Assembly: GCF_049942825.1 (NCBI RefSeq)
Contig: NZ_CP187970.1
Coordinates: 6,138,001 to 6,202,000 of the forward strand
DNA length: 64,000 bases
Reading direction: 5' to 3'
Source: Paenibacillus_G sp049942825
Lineage (GTDB): Bacteria; Bacillota; Bacilli; Paenibacillales; NBRC-103111
Shown here: in pieces, positions 17,301 to 26,056 of the stretch
Position numbering within the stretch: position 1 is the first letter of the stretch
How the letters are laid out: each line of letters starts with the position of its first letter
Program-made: the position numbers and the translations under genes
The notes under the pieces: generated by a model
Seen by the model: the letters and a program-made list of their open reading frames with translations, nothing else
Databases searched by the model: none
Told to the model about the DNA's origin: nothing

Positions 17301-20300
17301 TGCAGCCTGTCCTCGCCGTGATCAAGAGCGCGAACCGGAGTGCCACGACGGCAGGAGATACGTTCGCCTATCGTGTGACGGTAAGCAATACGGGGAGCGC
17401 GGCGGCGGTGGTTACGCTGAGCGATCCGCTGCCCGAGGGAAGCACCTTCGTCACGAACAGTGTTATTGCCGGGGGCCGGCCAAGGCCGGGCGTGAGTCCC
17501 CTAACCGGCATCCCCTTGGGGGTGCTGGCCCCGGGGACCGGCATCGATGTGACCTTCGGTGTGGCCGTGACCTCGCTCCCTTCTCCGCAGTTCCTGGTGA
17601 ACAGGTCACAGGCAGTCTATTCGTTCTCCCTCTCAGACGGACGGCTCATCACCGGATCGGCCCTCTCGAATTCCGTCAGCATTCCGGTATCCGCTCCGGA
17701 GATCGCCGTGACGCTGACCACCGGCACCACCGCCGTTACCTCAGGTGATACCGCCACGTATACGGCGGTGATCCGCAACAATGGAACGGCCGCAGCCGAT
17801 CATGTCGTCTTCGCCGCCTCCAATCCCGAAGGCACCGCCTTCGTTCCCGGCAGCATTCGCTTGAACGGCACCTCCGTGCCTTCCGCCGATCCGCTGACCG
17901 GTGTTCTTATCGGAACCTTGCCCCCGGGCGATACGGTTACCCTGATTTACGAGGTGATGATTACCATGGCTACGCCTTCCAATATCAATAACCAGTCGAC
18001 CGTCAGCTATACATCCGGCACATTCGCGGCCTCTTCTTCGTCGAACGCGGTCGTTACACCGGTCACCCAGCCTGAGATCGCTTTGGTGAAGACGGCCAAT
18101 ACGACGAACACTACGGTCGGCGATACGGTGGTCTTCACCATCACGGTAAGCAACACCGGCAATCTGGCCGCCCAGGTAACGGTGTCCGACTCGGTGCCCG
18201 CGAACGCCACGTTCGTACCGAATAGTGTGGTGGGGGGCGGTGTTCCCCAGCCGAACGCATCTCCGGCAGGCGGCATCGCCGCGGGAACGGTGGCTCCCGG
18301 GCAGACGGTTGCCGTGAGCTTCGCCACGGTCATCGACACGCTGCCCGCCGGGCAGCAGCAGTCGAACCAGGCTTCGGCTGTCTTCACCTTCACACCACCG
18401 GACGGAAGAGTCCTGACACGGTCCGCCGTATCCAACCGCGTGTCCTTCCCTGTCGCTCTCCCGAATGTGGACGTGGTGAAAAGCTCACCGGCCATCGACG
18501 CCGTTGTCGGGGACGTTGTCGCCTACTCGATTACGGTCACAAACAGCGGCATCGAGGCCGTGACGAATGCCGTGCTCACCGACCGTCTCCCCTCCGGCAC
18601 CTCTTATGTCGCCGGGAGCGCTGCAGTGAACGGCAGTCCGGCACCGGGCGACCCTGCCTCAGGCATTACGCTGGGGACCCTGCCGCCGGGAAGCACCGTA
18701 ACCGTAACGTTCAGTGTGAGAGTGGACTCCCTTCCTTCGCCGGCACAGCTGAACAATCAGGCGATCGTCTCCTTCACCTCCGGGACTTTCTCGGGCTCCG
18801 CCTTCTCGAATACGGATGTCACGCCGGTCTACCAGCCGATCCTGAACCTGGCCAAAACCGCAAATACGGCCAACGCCACGGTAGGGGACACCGTCACTTT
18901 CACGGTGAATGTACGCAATACGGGGAACTTCCCCGCCAGCGTCACCTTGACGGATGCGGTCCCTGCGGGAACCGTGTTCGTGGACAACAGCGTCATCGCT
19001 GCCGGTTCCCCTCTGCCGGGGGCGAGCCCGTCAACCGGCTTCTCTATCGGTACCGTGGCTGCGGGGGCAACCGTACCCGTGTCCTTCTCCATCCTGATCC
19101 AGAGCCAGCCGCCTTCGCAGCAGATTGCCAACCAGGCATCGGCCGCCTTCACCTTCACGCCGCCCGACGGCCGCGTGCTCACCGGCTCGGCGATCTCCAA
19201 TACGGTCACCTTCCACGTCTCCTCGCCGAACGTCTCCGCTGTCAAAAGCACTACCGTGACGGATGCGGTTGTGGGAGACATTATCCCTTATACCGTAGCC
19301 GTGACGAACAACGGGGTCGGTACGGTCGTGGAGAACGTGGTGCTCTTTGATACGCTTCCAAGCGGTACCGTCTTCGTGCCCGGCAGTGTCAGGGTGAACG
19401 GGGCGGTTCGGCCGGATGCCACTCCGGCATCCGGCGTAGTGATCGGTTCCATCGAACCGGGGAGCTCCGTCACGGTGACCTTCCAGCTGCGGGTGACGTC
19501 GCTGCCGGACCCGCCCCAGATCACCAACCGGTCCTTCGTCAGCTTCACTTCCGGCGCGTTCTCCGGCACTTCGGTATCCAATACCTCGGTCACTCCCGTA
19601 TTCCAGCCTATCCTTTCGCTTGATAAGAGCGCGAGTGCCAGCAGTGCCACGGTCGGCAGCACTCTGGTCTACAGCGTCACTGCAGAGAACACCGGGAATC
19701 TGGCTGCCGTCGTAACGATCACGGACCCGATTCCCGCGGGAGCCTCCTTTGTGCCCAACAGCGTGATCGTGAACGGCGTCGTTCAGCCGGGGGCAAGCCC
19801 GGAGGCAGGCTTCTCCCTCGGTCCCGTCGCCCCGAACTCACCCGTCACCGCCACGTTCGCTGTGGTGATCGATACGCTGCCTCCCGGGCAGCGGCTCACC
19901 AACCAGGCGGCGGGGGCTTATACGTACAGTCCGCCTGACGGCCGGACGCTGACGGGCAGCCTGCTATCGGATCAAGTTACCGTAGCGGTATCTTCGCCGA
20001 ATATTGCGATCGTGAAATCGACGCCGGCGGTAGATGCGGTCGTCGGAGATACGGTAGTCTATACTTCCGTCGTGACCAATACCGGTGCGGCGGAAGTCAG
20101 CAATATCGTGTTCCACGATCCGGTCCCAACAGGAACATCCTTTGTTCCCGGCACCCTGACGGTAAACGGGACCCCCCTGGCGGATGCCGACCCGCAGTCC
20201 GGGGTCTCCCTCGGTTCACTCTCGCCGGGAGCGTCCGCAGCCGTCGGCTTCCAGGTCAGAGTGGCCCTGCTGCCAGACCCGGACCGGCTCAGCAACCGTT

Positions 20301-21046
20301 CGTCCGCCAGCTTCACCTCGGGTACGTTCTCGGCCACCAGCTTCTCCAATACCGTGGAGACTCCGGTCTTCCAACCGCTGATCACACTCACCAAAACAGC
20401 CAACAGCACCAATGCGACGGTTGGGGACACCATCGCCTTTTTCTTCAATGTCACCAATACCGGGAACATTCCGGCGGTTGTGCTCCTGACCGACTCGCTG
20501 CCGGACGGCACCGCCTTCGTACCGAACAGCGTCGTTGTCGACGGACTGCCCCAGCCGGGCACCGATCCGGAAGCGGGCATTCCTCTGGGGACGCTGGGAA
20601 TCGGGGAAACGGTGTCCGTCCGCGTCTCCCTTGAAGTGACCGTGGATGCCCTGCCTTCGCCGCAGCAGCTTGTGAATTCGGGCTATGCTTCCTTTACTTT
20701 CACTCCGCCCTCCGGGCGCACTGTAACCGGGGCCGCAGCCTCCAACATCGTAACGATCCCGGTCTCCGCCCCGAACGTATCGGTGGTGAAGAGCGTGAAC
20801 GCCATCGACGCCGTCGTGGGCGATACGCTCACGTATACCGTGGTTGTGACCAACAATGGGTTTGAACCCGTAAACAATGTGCTGCTCTCCGATCCGATCC
20901 CTGCAGGCACGCAGCTGGTCCCCGGCAGCGTTACGGTCGACGGCACAGCCCGGCCGAACGACAACCCTGCCACCGGCGTGGCTCTGCCTGCCATTGCTGC
21001 GGGAGCCTCCAGCACCGTTACCTTCCAGGTTGTTGTAGTACCATGA
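14327..21046 (+). CDS. Giant DUF11-repeat surface protein, N-terminal part (gene split at 21046)
   Basis: 2239 residues. The GTG start at 14327 is the only standard start after the in-frame stop at 14255 and has no clear ribosome site. There is no signal peptide: it opens MRNIPLVVRSTLNATGAITF, as in known DUF11 proteins of Bacillus. Residues 1-350 are a conserved N-terminal domain, followed by 15 DUF11 (conserved repeat) domains of about 126 residues, each with a pattern like KTAxxxxxxVGDxxTYTVTVxNTG. The frame stops in the middle of repeat 15, and the rest of that repeat continues in the next reading frame (21043-22710). Likely a fibrous extracellular or spore-surface protein (inference). 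Confidence 0.85.
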   Translation: MRNIPLVVRSTLNATGAITFTGNTLGLSRGNSEGTPGTNDSIGAFVTTNATVRYGTYPLGTTSQYLSSSSSAVLTLPSGSTVLYAELIWGATYINGNVNLNSSINNAITLTTPAGTTYSITPDTATRNEVDLGSGAFAYVRTANVTSLIQGGGAGTYTVGRVVGTLVTTNDPTANHAGWTLGVIYENPSLPFRNMSLRAGAVLVQSTSAAVSTTLTGFATPVTGALGGRALFSAQEGDANRTGDQALFGPTTASLAALSGPNNLANNFFASQINGDNGQLSTTGTFGTRNQTNGAPGTNISGGRQGWDITNVDISARLVNNQSSAVLQLTTSGDAYVVNGNAIQIDINAPRISVAKSASASGSIAGDILTYTVTVSNTGTANAASVVVSDRLPAGSAFVSGSVTISGVSQPTLDITTGVPIGSLALNSSVTLTYRARVTSVPSPQQIANQAEAAFTFQSVAGGSVISGVIPSNTVVTPVYAPLISVSKTASAAAVTVGDLLTYTLQIANTGNLAAVLTVTDNIPAGTSFVPNSVRINGTTAAGANPAAGIAAGTIAAGGSVTVAFDVRVNALPSPPQLVNQGTAAYSAQVPDGRVLTGTAASNTVTLPVSLPNVITAKSASLSAAAVGDVITYTAAAANNGIGSITQAVLFDALPAGARFVPGSVTVRGSALPNANPAEGIALGTIAAGDTAVVTYRLEAAALPSPAQLSNQAYLTYSSGTFQGISLSNTVQTPVYQPVITLEKASTAGAAVVGSEIGYVFTLRNIGNIAAAVTLTDVPAAEASFVPGSVTVGGSPSPGSSPVSGIAAGTLAPGTAVTVSFRVLLNALLSPPRLSNRGTASYSYLLPDGRTLTGSSVSNTVDLPASSPQLTLQKTASLAEAAFGDLLTYTVTVTNSGLAPVSGIVLSDAAPAGTAFVPGSVTVNGAARPEGDPEAGLAIPALAAGASVIATFQVRVRSLPDPPQAMNRAAASFTSGTFRGAAFSGETVTAILQPVLAVIKSANRSATTAGDTFAYRVTVSNTGSAAAVVTLSDPLPEGSTFVTNSVIAGGRPRPGVSPLTGIPLGVLAPGTGIDVTFGVAVTSLPSPQFLVNRSQAVYSFSLSDGRLITGSALSNSVSIPVSAPEIAVTLTTGTTAVTSGDTATYTAVIRNNGTAAADHVVFAASNPEGTAFVPGSIRLNGTSVPSADPLTGVLIGTLPPGDTVTLIYEVMITMATPSNINNQSTVSYTSGTFAASSSSNAVVTPVTQPEIALVKTANTTNTTVGDTVVFTITVSNTGNLAAQVTVSDSVPANATFVPNSVVGGGVPQPNASPAGGIAAGTVAPGQTVAVSFATVIDTLPAGQQQSNQASAVFTFTPPDGRVLTRSAVSNRVSFPVALPNVDVVKSSPAIDAVVGDVVAYSITVTNSGIEAVTNAVLTDRLPSGTSYVAGSAAVNGSPAPGDPASGITLGTLPPGSTVTVTFSVRVDSLPSPAQLNNQAIVSFTSGTFSGSAFSNTDVTPVYQPILNLAKTANTANATVGDTVTFTVNVRNTGNFPASVTLTDAVPAGTVFVDNSVIAAGSPLPGASPSTGFSIGTVAAGATVPVSFSILIQSQPPSQQIANQASAAFTFTPPDGRVLTGSAISNTVTFHVSSPNVSAVKSTTVTDAVVGDIIPYTVAVTNNGVGTVVENVVLFDTLPSGTVFVPGSVRVNGAVRPDATPASGVVIGSIEPGSSVTVTFQLRVTSLPDPPQITNRSFVSFTSGAFSGTSVSNTSVTPVFQPILSLDKSASASSATVGSTLVYSVTAENTGNLAAVVTITDPIPAGASFVPNSVIVNGVVQPGASPEAGFSLGPVAPNSPVTATFAVVIDTLPPGQRLTNQAAGAYTYSPPDGRTLTGSLLSDQVTVAVSSPNIAIVKSTPAVDAVVGDTVVYTSVVTNTGAAEVSNIVFHDPVPTGTSFVPGTLTVNGTPLADADPQSGVSLGSLSPGASAAVGFQVRVALLPDPDRLSNRSSASFTSGTFSATSFSNTVETPVFQPLITLTKTANSTNATVGDTIAFFFNVTNTGNIPAVVLLTDSLPDGTAFVPNSVVVDGLPQPGTDPEAGIPLGTLGIGETVSVRVSLEVTVDALPSPQQLVNSGYASFTFTPPSGRTVTGAAASNIVTIPVSAPNVSVVKSVNAIDAVVGDTLTYTVVVTNNGFEPVNNVLLSDPIPAGTQLVPGSVTVDGTARPNDNPATGVALPAIAAGASSTVTFQVVVVP

Positions 21047-22710
21047 ACGAACCGCAGCCGCCTCAGCCGCTGACCAATCAATCCGTTGTCCGTTTTCAAT
21101 GGGGAAGCTACACCGGCAGTGCCTATTCCAATGTTGTGCATACGCCGGTCATCAGCCCTATGCTCACGGTAGAAAAGCAGGCGGATCAGGTGCAGGCCCT
21201 GCCCGGCCAGACCCTCGCTTACCGCATCCGGGTGAGGAATACGGGGAATGCGGAGGCCGATGTCGTCCTGTTCGACCCCCTCCCGGAAGGCACCGTCTAT
21301 GTGCCCAATTCGCTTTCGGTACGCGGGCTCCCCCTGCCCGGTGCCGCACCGGATACGGGGATTCGGCTCGGCAGCATCCCGCCGCAGGGAGAGGCGTCGG
21401 CGGCCTTCCAGCTCTTGCTCGCCGCCTTCCCCGCTATGGGGAGACTTGAGAATCGGGCGCGGGCCGCCTACTCCTTCCGGACCCCTGAAGGCCGTCTGGT
21501 GCATGGCGAAGCCCTGTCCTCGCTCTCGCTGGTCCGGGTGCAGAGACTTCAGGTCTCCGTGGTCAAACGGGTGGATCCCGAGGAAGCGCTTGTCGGGGAT
21601 ACGATTACTTATCGGATCACCATCCGCAATGACAGCACGCTCGCCATCCGGGAGGTTTGGCTCAACGACCCGCTGTCCGCCTTCGCCGAATTCGTGAAGG
21701 GCAGTGTCTCCTTGAACCGGGTTTTCCAGCCGGGGGCCTCCCCCCTCCAAGGCATTCCCCTCGGAGACATCGGGCCGGGCGGTTCGGTGGAGGCTGCATT
21801 CCGGGTCCGGGTGACCGGGCTGCCCGCTCCGCCTTATACCATCGCTTCCCAAGCTGTGGTCCGCTATATCCCGGAGGGCATCGAGCTGAGCTCTACCGCC
21901 GTCTCGAACACAGCAGCCGCGGTCATCCTGGCGCCGAACCTGACGATCACCAAAAGGGTGGATCTGGCCCAAGCCGCACCCGGCGACCGTCTGCATTACC
22001 TCATGGTAGTGACCAATTCAGGCAACTGTGCTGTGAATGCGGTACTGACCGACACCATTCCCCCCGGGAGCCTGTTCGTCCTGGGCAGTCTGCAGCTGAA
22101 CGGAACCTCGATGCCTGGAGCCCAGCCCTCGGACGGCATCCCGCTGGGTCTGCTCGGGCCCGGCGCCCAAAGCACCGTCACGTTCCAGACCACCGTCAGC
22201 AGCGTACACACGCCGCCCTTTCAAGAGCTCTTGTCCAACCAAGCGGAGCTCGGCTATACGCTGCAGCTGAAGGGGGGCCGCTCGGTACACGGCGCCTTCC
22301 TCTCCGGTACGGCCCTCACCCGCCTGGTCATGCCGCTGCTTACCGTGAATGCCGGGGCTGCTCCGGGGACGGCCGATCCCGGAGATCTCGTCACCGTGCG
22401 GATTCGGGTCACCAACTCAGGGAATACCGAAGCCCTGATTGTGCCTGGGAACTTAGTTCCGCTAGGTGCGGAGTACGTGGAGGGAAGTCTCCAGTGGCAG
22501 GGCGCGGAAGATCCAGGCGGCAGCTTCAGAGTGCCCGCCCGCAGCTCGATTGAGATCACTTACCGCATCCGGATCCTAAGGCACCCTCACCGAACTTGGC
22601 TCAAGTGGCGGATTATCGTACCGTTCAAGTACACGGTGAACGGAAGCCGGCGTACTGGAAGAGCGGAGTCCGACGATCTCTTCGTCTCGCTTGATCCGGG
22701 GTTGGAATGA
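21043..22710 (+). CDS. Giant DUF11-repeat protein, C-terminal part in shifted frame
   Basis: 555 residues. It begins exactly where repeat 15 of the upstream gene breaks off: the first ORF ends FQVVVVP and this one continues PQPLTNQSVVRFQWGSYTGS, the second half of the same repeat. Four further DUF11 repeats follow (starting near PMLTVEKQ, LQVSVVKR, PNLTITKR and PLLTVNAG), the last one incomplete, and the protein ends FVSLDPGLE. The two ORFs overlap by ATGA. Either this is one gene broken by a one-base indel, or a coupled stop-restart makes two chains. No cell-wall anchor is visible at the C-terminus. Confidence 0.75.
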   Translation: MNEPQPPQPLTNQSVVRFQWGSYTGSAYSNVVHTPVISPMLTVEKQADQVQALPGQTLAYRIRVRNTGNAEADVVLFDPLPEGTVYVPNSLSVRGLPLPGAAPDTGIRLGSIPPQGEASAAFQLLLAAFPAMGRLENRARAAYSFRTPEGRLVHGEALSSLSLVRVQRLQVSVVKRVDPEEALVGDTITYRITIRNDSTLAIREVWLNDPLSAFAEFVKGSVSLNRVFQPGASPLQGIPLGDIGPGGSVEAAFRVRVTGLPAPPYTIASQAVVRYIPEGIELSSTAVSNTAAAVILAPNLTITKRVDLAQAAPGDRLHYLMVVTNSGNCAVNAVLTDTIPPGSLFVLGSLQLNGTSMPGAQPSDGIPLGLLGPGAQSTVTFQTTVSSVHTPPFQELLSNQAELGYTLQLKGGRSVHGAFLSGTALTRLVMPLLTVNAGAAPGTADPGDLVTVRIRVTNSGNTEALIVPGNLVPLGAEYVEGSLQWQGAEDPGGSFRVPARSSIEITYRIRILRHPHRTWLKWRIIVPFKYTVNGSRRTGRAESDDLFVSLDPGLE

Positions 22711-22737
22711 ACCGGGATCTTGACTTCTGAAGCAGGG

Positions 22738-22765
22738 AGCCGCAGGCCTGTCCGGCGGCTTTTTG
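22738..22765 (+). terminator. Terminator after the DUF11 gene
   Basis: AGCCGC and GCGGCT arms with an 11-nt loop, followed by TTTTT. It ends the surface-structure island on the plus strand. Confidence 0.75.
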
Positions 22766-22882
22766 CGTTACCTAAAGAGTCCCCGCGGCGCCGGACCCTC
22801 CTGTTTTTCTGGATAATCTTATGTCCGGACGGAGCGGAAGATCCGGTTTGATCGTCCGGCTCGCCGTCCTTCTCTTCGCACC

Positions 22883-22925
22883 AAAAACAACCTCTCTCCC
22901 GTGGAGCTATGGGCAAGAGGTTGTT
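22883..22925 (-). terminator. Terminator after rhamnogalacturonan lyase gene
   Basis: Ten-pair arms AACAACCTCT/AGAGGTTGTT, then a T-run on the minus strand. It lies about 20 nt beyond the stop at 22948. Confidence 0.8.
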
Positions 22926-22947
22926 TCTGCTGCAGTCCGGATGCCGG

Positions 22948-24825
22948 TTACGGCGTCGTATAGATGCTCGGCTTAGCCGGCGTGCTCATGCCCGTGCCAA
23001 GGTAGTAGCTCGTATGCGGCGGCTGGTTGTAGCCTGTATTCTGCCAGGCCACGCCGAGACGGTAGACCGGATCATGCATCAGGGTATGCAGCTTCGTCGT
23101 CGTCACCGCGCTCGTCGTGTAGATGCGCAGGGCTGAGCTGTCGGATGTCCGCCAGATGACTTCCTCCCTCCAGTCGCCGATCAGGTCGGCCTGCAGGGAA
23201 GGATTGCCCTTGGTGGAGTTGTTGGAGCTGGTGCCGGTGGCTGTCAGCAATCTTGTCAGGGAGCCTGCGTTGTAATCCCACTTGTCAATCTTGCCGGTCC
23301 CGCCGGTATGGTCGAGCAGCTCGCGGGAGAGGTCCCCGTCCCACCAGATCGCGAAGTTGATCGAGCCCGGATTGGAGCTGCTGATCTGGGTACCGGTTAC
23401 GGAGTACAGTCCGACACCGGAAGCCCACAGCTCCTCACCCTTGTAGCGCGGATCGATATCGGCGGACAAGCCGCGGCCGGTGTCGGCCCCGGTCTTCTGC
23501 CCCCACAGAATCGCCCCCGTCTTCGCGTCATGGATCTCCGCGCCGTACGCGGCTCCGGTGCTCTCATGGACCTGGAAGACCTCCAGCCCGGCGCGGTCCG
23601 GGTTCAGGTCACCGAGGTGCATCGCATCACCGTGACCGAGGCCCGTGACGTACAGCTTCGCCCCGTTGTCGTCGATCCCCAGCGAACCGTAAGCGATCTC
23701 ATCCTTGCCGTCACCATCGACATCCGCGATGCTCAGGTTATGGTTGCCCTGTCCGGCTGTCGACGACCCGTTCGTCGAGCTGTCGCTGTCGAAGGTCCAC
23801 TTGCGGGTAAGACTGCCGCTGCGCCAATCGAACGCGACGACCACCGTGCGGGTGTAATAGCCGCGGGCCATGATAATGCTCGGTCTTACGCCGTCCAGAT
23901 AGGCCACGCCGGCAAGGAATCGGTCGACGCGGTTACCGTAGCTGTCGCCCCAGCTCGATACCGTACCCCGGGGCGGCACATAGTCGATGGTCGACAGCGC
24001 CTTGCCGTTCGTACCGGAGAAGACGGTGAGGAATTCCGGACCGTCCAGGACGTATCCGCTGGAGTTGCGGTAGTCCGCCGTGGAGCTGCCGATCGTAACC
24101 CCCGTGCCGTCCTTTGTGCCGTCGGCTGTTTTGCTGACCACCTCGGCTTTGCCGTCTCCGTCAAAATCGCATACGAGGAACTGGGTATAGTGGGCACCGG
24201 CACGGATGTTTTTTCCCATATCGACCCGCCAGAGCCGTGTGCCGTTCAGTTCGTAGGCATCCAGGTATACATTGCCGGTATACCCGCTCTGCGAGTTGTC
24301 CTTGGAATTCGACGGGTCCCACTTCAGCACGATCTCATAATCCCCATCACCATCCAGGTCCCCTACGCTCGCATCATTGGCGCTGTAGGTGTATGCCACT
24401 CCGTCGGGCGTCGTCCCGCCGGCCGGCTTCTGGATCGGCACATCAAGATAGCCGGAGCCCCACACCCCGGCGGCCGGAGAAGCGCTCTGCTCCGCTCCGT
24501 TCACAACCGCCTTCACCGTATAGCTGGAGGATGAAGTGCCTGCCGTATCCTGGTAGTTGGTGCTGTTCGTGATCGGCGACGAATTCACTTTGGTGCCGCC
24601 CCGGTAGAGATTAAAGGAAACCGAGCTGTCCTCGGTTCCCAGCAGTCTCCACGAGACGAAGACGCCATTCGATGTCTGGACGGCGACGACGCCGCGGTTC
24701 AGCTTCTCCGCCTGGCGGGCGGCCGCATGAGCCTCAGGCTGGGGGAGAACCGGCGACGCGGCCAGCGTGGCCGCAAAGAGAAGGGCTGCCGTCGTGCGCA
24801 GCGGGAAACGCTTTCTTTTATTCAT
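22948..24825 (-). CDS. Secreted rhamnogalacturonan lyase (PL11, YesW-like)
   Basis: 625 residues from the ATG at 24825, which has GGAGG 10 nt upstream; the frame is open to 25002. A classic signal peptide (MNKRKRF, hydrophobic core, AHA) covers residues 1-34. The mature protein is a PL11-type beta-propeller: VSVGDLDGDGDYEIVLKWDPS, CDFDGDGKAEVV and ADVDGDGKDEIAYG are its calcium-binding blade motifs, and the end reads RLGVAWQNTGYNQPPHTSYYLG, typical of YesW/YesX. It cleaves the rhamnogalacturonan-I backbone of pectin by beta-elimination outside the cell. A cre-like palindrome lies 185 nt upstream. Confidence 0.92.
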   Translation of the reverse strand: MNKRKRFPLRTTAALLFAATLAASPVLPQPEAHAAARQAEKLNRGVVAVQTSNGVFVSWRLLGTEDSSVSFNLYRGGTKVNSSPITNSTNYQDTAGTSSSSYTVKAVVNGAEQSASPAAGVWGSGYLDVPIQKPAGGTTPDGVAYTYSANDASVGDLDGDGDYEIVLKWDPSNSKDNSQSGYTGNVYLDAYELNGTRLWRVDMGKNIRAGAHYTQFLVCDFDGDGKAEVVSKTADGTKDGTGVTIGSSTADYRNSSGYVLDGPEFLTVFSGTNGKALSTIDYVPPRGTVSSWGDSYGNRVDRFLAGVAYLDGVRPSIIMARGYYTRTVVVAFDWRSGSLTRKWTFDSDSSTNGSSTAGQGNHNLSIADVDGDGKDEIAYGSLGIDDNGAKLYVTGLGHGDAMHLGDLNPDRAGLEVFQVHESTGAAYGAEIHDAKTGAILWGQKTGADTGRGLSADIDPRYKGEELWASGVGLYSVTGTQISSSNPGSINFAIWWDGDLSRELLDHTGGTGKIDKWDYNAGSLTRLLTATGTSSNNSTKGNPSLQADLIGDWREEVIWRTSDSSALRIYTTSAVTTTKLHTLMHDPVYRLGVAWQNTGYNQPPHTSYYLGTGMSTPAKPSIYTTP

Positions 24826-25264
24826 AAGGTTCATTCCTCCGTTTACATTACGATTCGTGGGCGAGTCCACTTTCCTACCTCTGGTCGAAACCCTGTGTCC
24901 ATTGATTTCCATAACTGCCGAACTGCTTCTTCCTAATTCCGATCCTCCGTTCTTGTACTTCGCTGCCTCCGGGCTTGATGAGCAGCTTGTGGGATCATCC
25001 ACTCCACTCGTAAACGCTTACTTATTCGTTTGGCATCTCACCGCCCTTGTTTTCATGTTCCAGGTTCGCGTTGAATTGACCCCTGGTGCTTACATCCTAG
25101 TTAAAATTTACAAGAAAAAAAACAGGAAAAATCAGAGATTCGTGTTCAAAAATCAGACTATCTAAACGTTTTAACTCCAAATCGGGCATTGTGGAAGGGT
25201 TCTCCCTCCTTCGCCAAGAAAGTAGAAGAGGCTGCAAAATAGTCGAACTCAAGGAGGCTGCCCT
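24826..25264. other. Divergent regulatory region between PL11 and esterase genes
   Basis: 439 bases with no gene. It contains the GTAAACGCTTAC palindrome at 25010-25021 and an AT-rich stretch at 25095-25165 suited to a promoter. The esterase ribosome site is at its right end. I see no known riboswitch. Confidence 0.5.
25010..25021. promoter_or_regulatory. cre-like / LacI-family operator
   Basis: Perfect 12-bp palindrome GTAAACGCTTAC, fitting the core of the CcpA catabolite-responsive element (GWAARCGYTTWC). It lies 185 nt before the PL11 start codon. The same 12-mer occurs at 48094-48105 before the GH6 cellulase. A local LacI-type regulator (40495-41511) is an alternative binder. Confidence 0.65.
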
Positions 25265-26053
25265 ATGGCTTGGCTGCATATTGAGTATTACTCCGAAATC
25301 CTCCGCATGCCGGTTCCCATGGAGGTGCTGCTGCCCCAGTATGGCGGTCCGCGCGGAACGGCCGTCCCCGGACCCTACGCCGCGCTCTATCTGCTGCACG
25401 GCCGGACCGATGACCAGACCGCCTGGCTCCGGCGCACGAGTGTGGAACGGTATGTAGAAGGACTTCCTCTGGCCATCGTCATGCCGGCCGCTCATCTCAG
25501 CTGGTATACGGATATGGCCAGCGGCCGCGATTATTTCCAGTTCATCACCCGGGAGCTGCCCGCCTTATGCGAGCGGAACTTCCCTCTGGCCGCCGAACGC
25601 GGGCAGCGGTTCATCGCCGGGCTGTCCATGGGCGGGTACGGCGCTCTGAAGGCCGGACTTCTCGCTCCGGACCGGTTCGGGGCGGCGGCCTCGTTCTCCG
25701 GCGCATTGGACGTGCTCCGTGCGTATGACCGGCTCGATCCCGGACAGGCCGCCGATATCTTCGGGAGCCGGGACGCTCTCGAAGGCGGCGTGAACGATCT
25801 TTTCGCTGCCGCAGAGGGGCTGGCCCGCTCCGGGCACAGCGTCCCCGACCTGTACCAGTGGTGCGGAACCGAGGATTTTCTATACGAGGCCAACGTGCGC
25901 TTCCGGGATCATGCCGCCCGGCTCGGCCTGCCGCTGGTCTACGAGGAAGGCCCCGGCGGCCACGAGTGGAAGCACTGGGACCGGTGCATCGAGCGGCTGC
26001 TGCAGCGTCTGCCGCTGGCGCCCGCCGGAAGCCCGGTTAAGGAGGAGGAATAG
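25265..26053 (+). CDS. Alpha/beta-hydrolase esterase (esterase D/acetylesterase-like)
   Basis: 262 residues, AAGGAGG 7 nt before the ATG. The esterase family pattern is clear: a LYLLHGRTDDQTAWLR oxyanion region near residue 42, the nucleophile elbow GLSMGGYGA near residue 118, and a C-terminal His in GGHEWKHWD near residue 236. No signal peptide, so cytoplasmic. Likely substrates are short acyl esters such as acetylated sugar fragments released by the neighbouring polysaccharide enzymes (inference). It lies 3 nt before a paralogous esterase and is co-transcribed with it. Confidence 0.85.
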   Translation: MAWLHIEYYSEILRMPVPMEVLLPQYGGPRGTAVPGPYAALYLLHGRTDDQTAWLRRTSVERYVEGLPLAIVMPAAHLSWYTDMASGRDYFQFITRELPALCERNFPLAAERGQRFIAGLSMGGYGALKAGLLAPDRFGAAASFSGALDVLRAYDRLDPGQAADIFGSRDALEGGVNDLFAAAEGLARSGHSVPDLYQWCGTEDFLYEANVRFRDHAARLGLPLVYEEGPGGHEWKHWDRCIERLLQRLPLAPAGSPVKEEE

Positions 26054-26056
26054 CCC

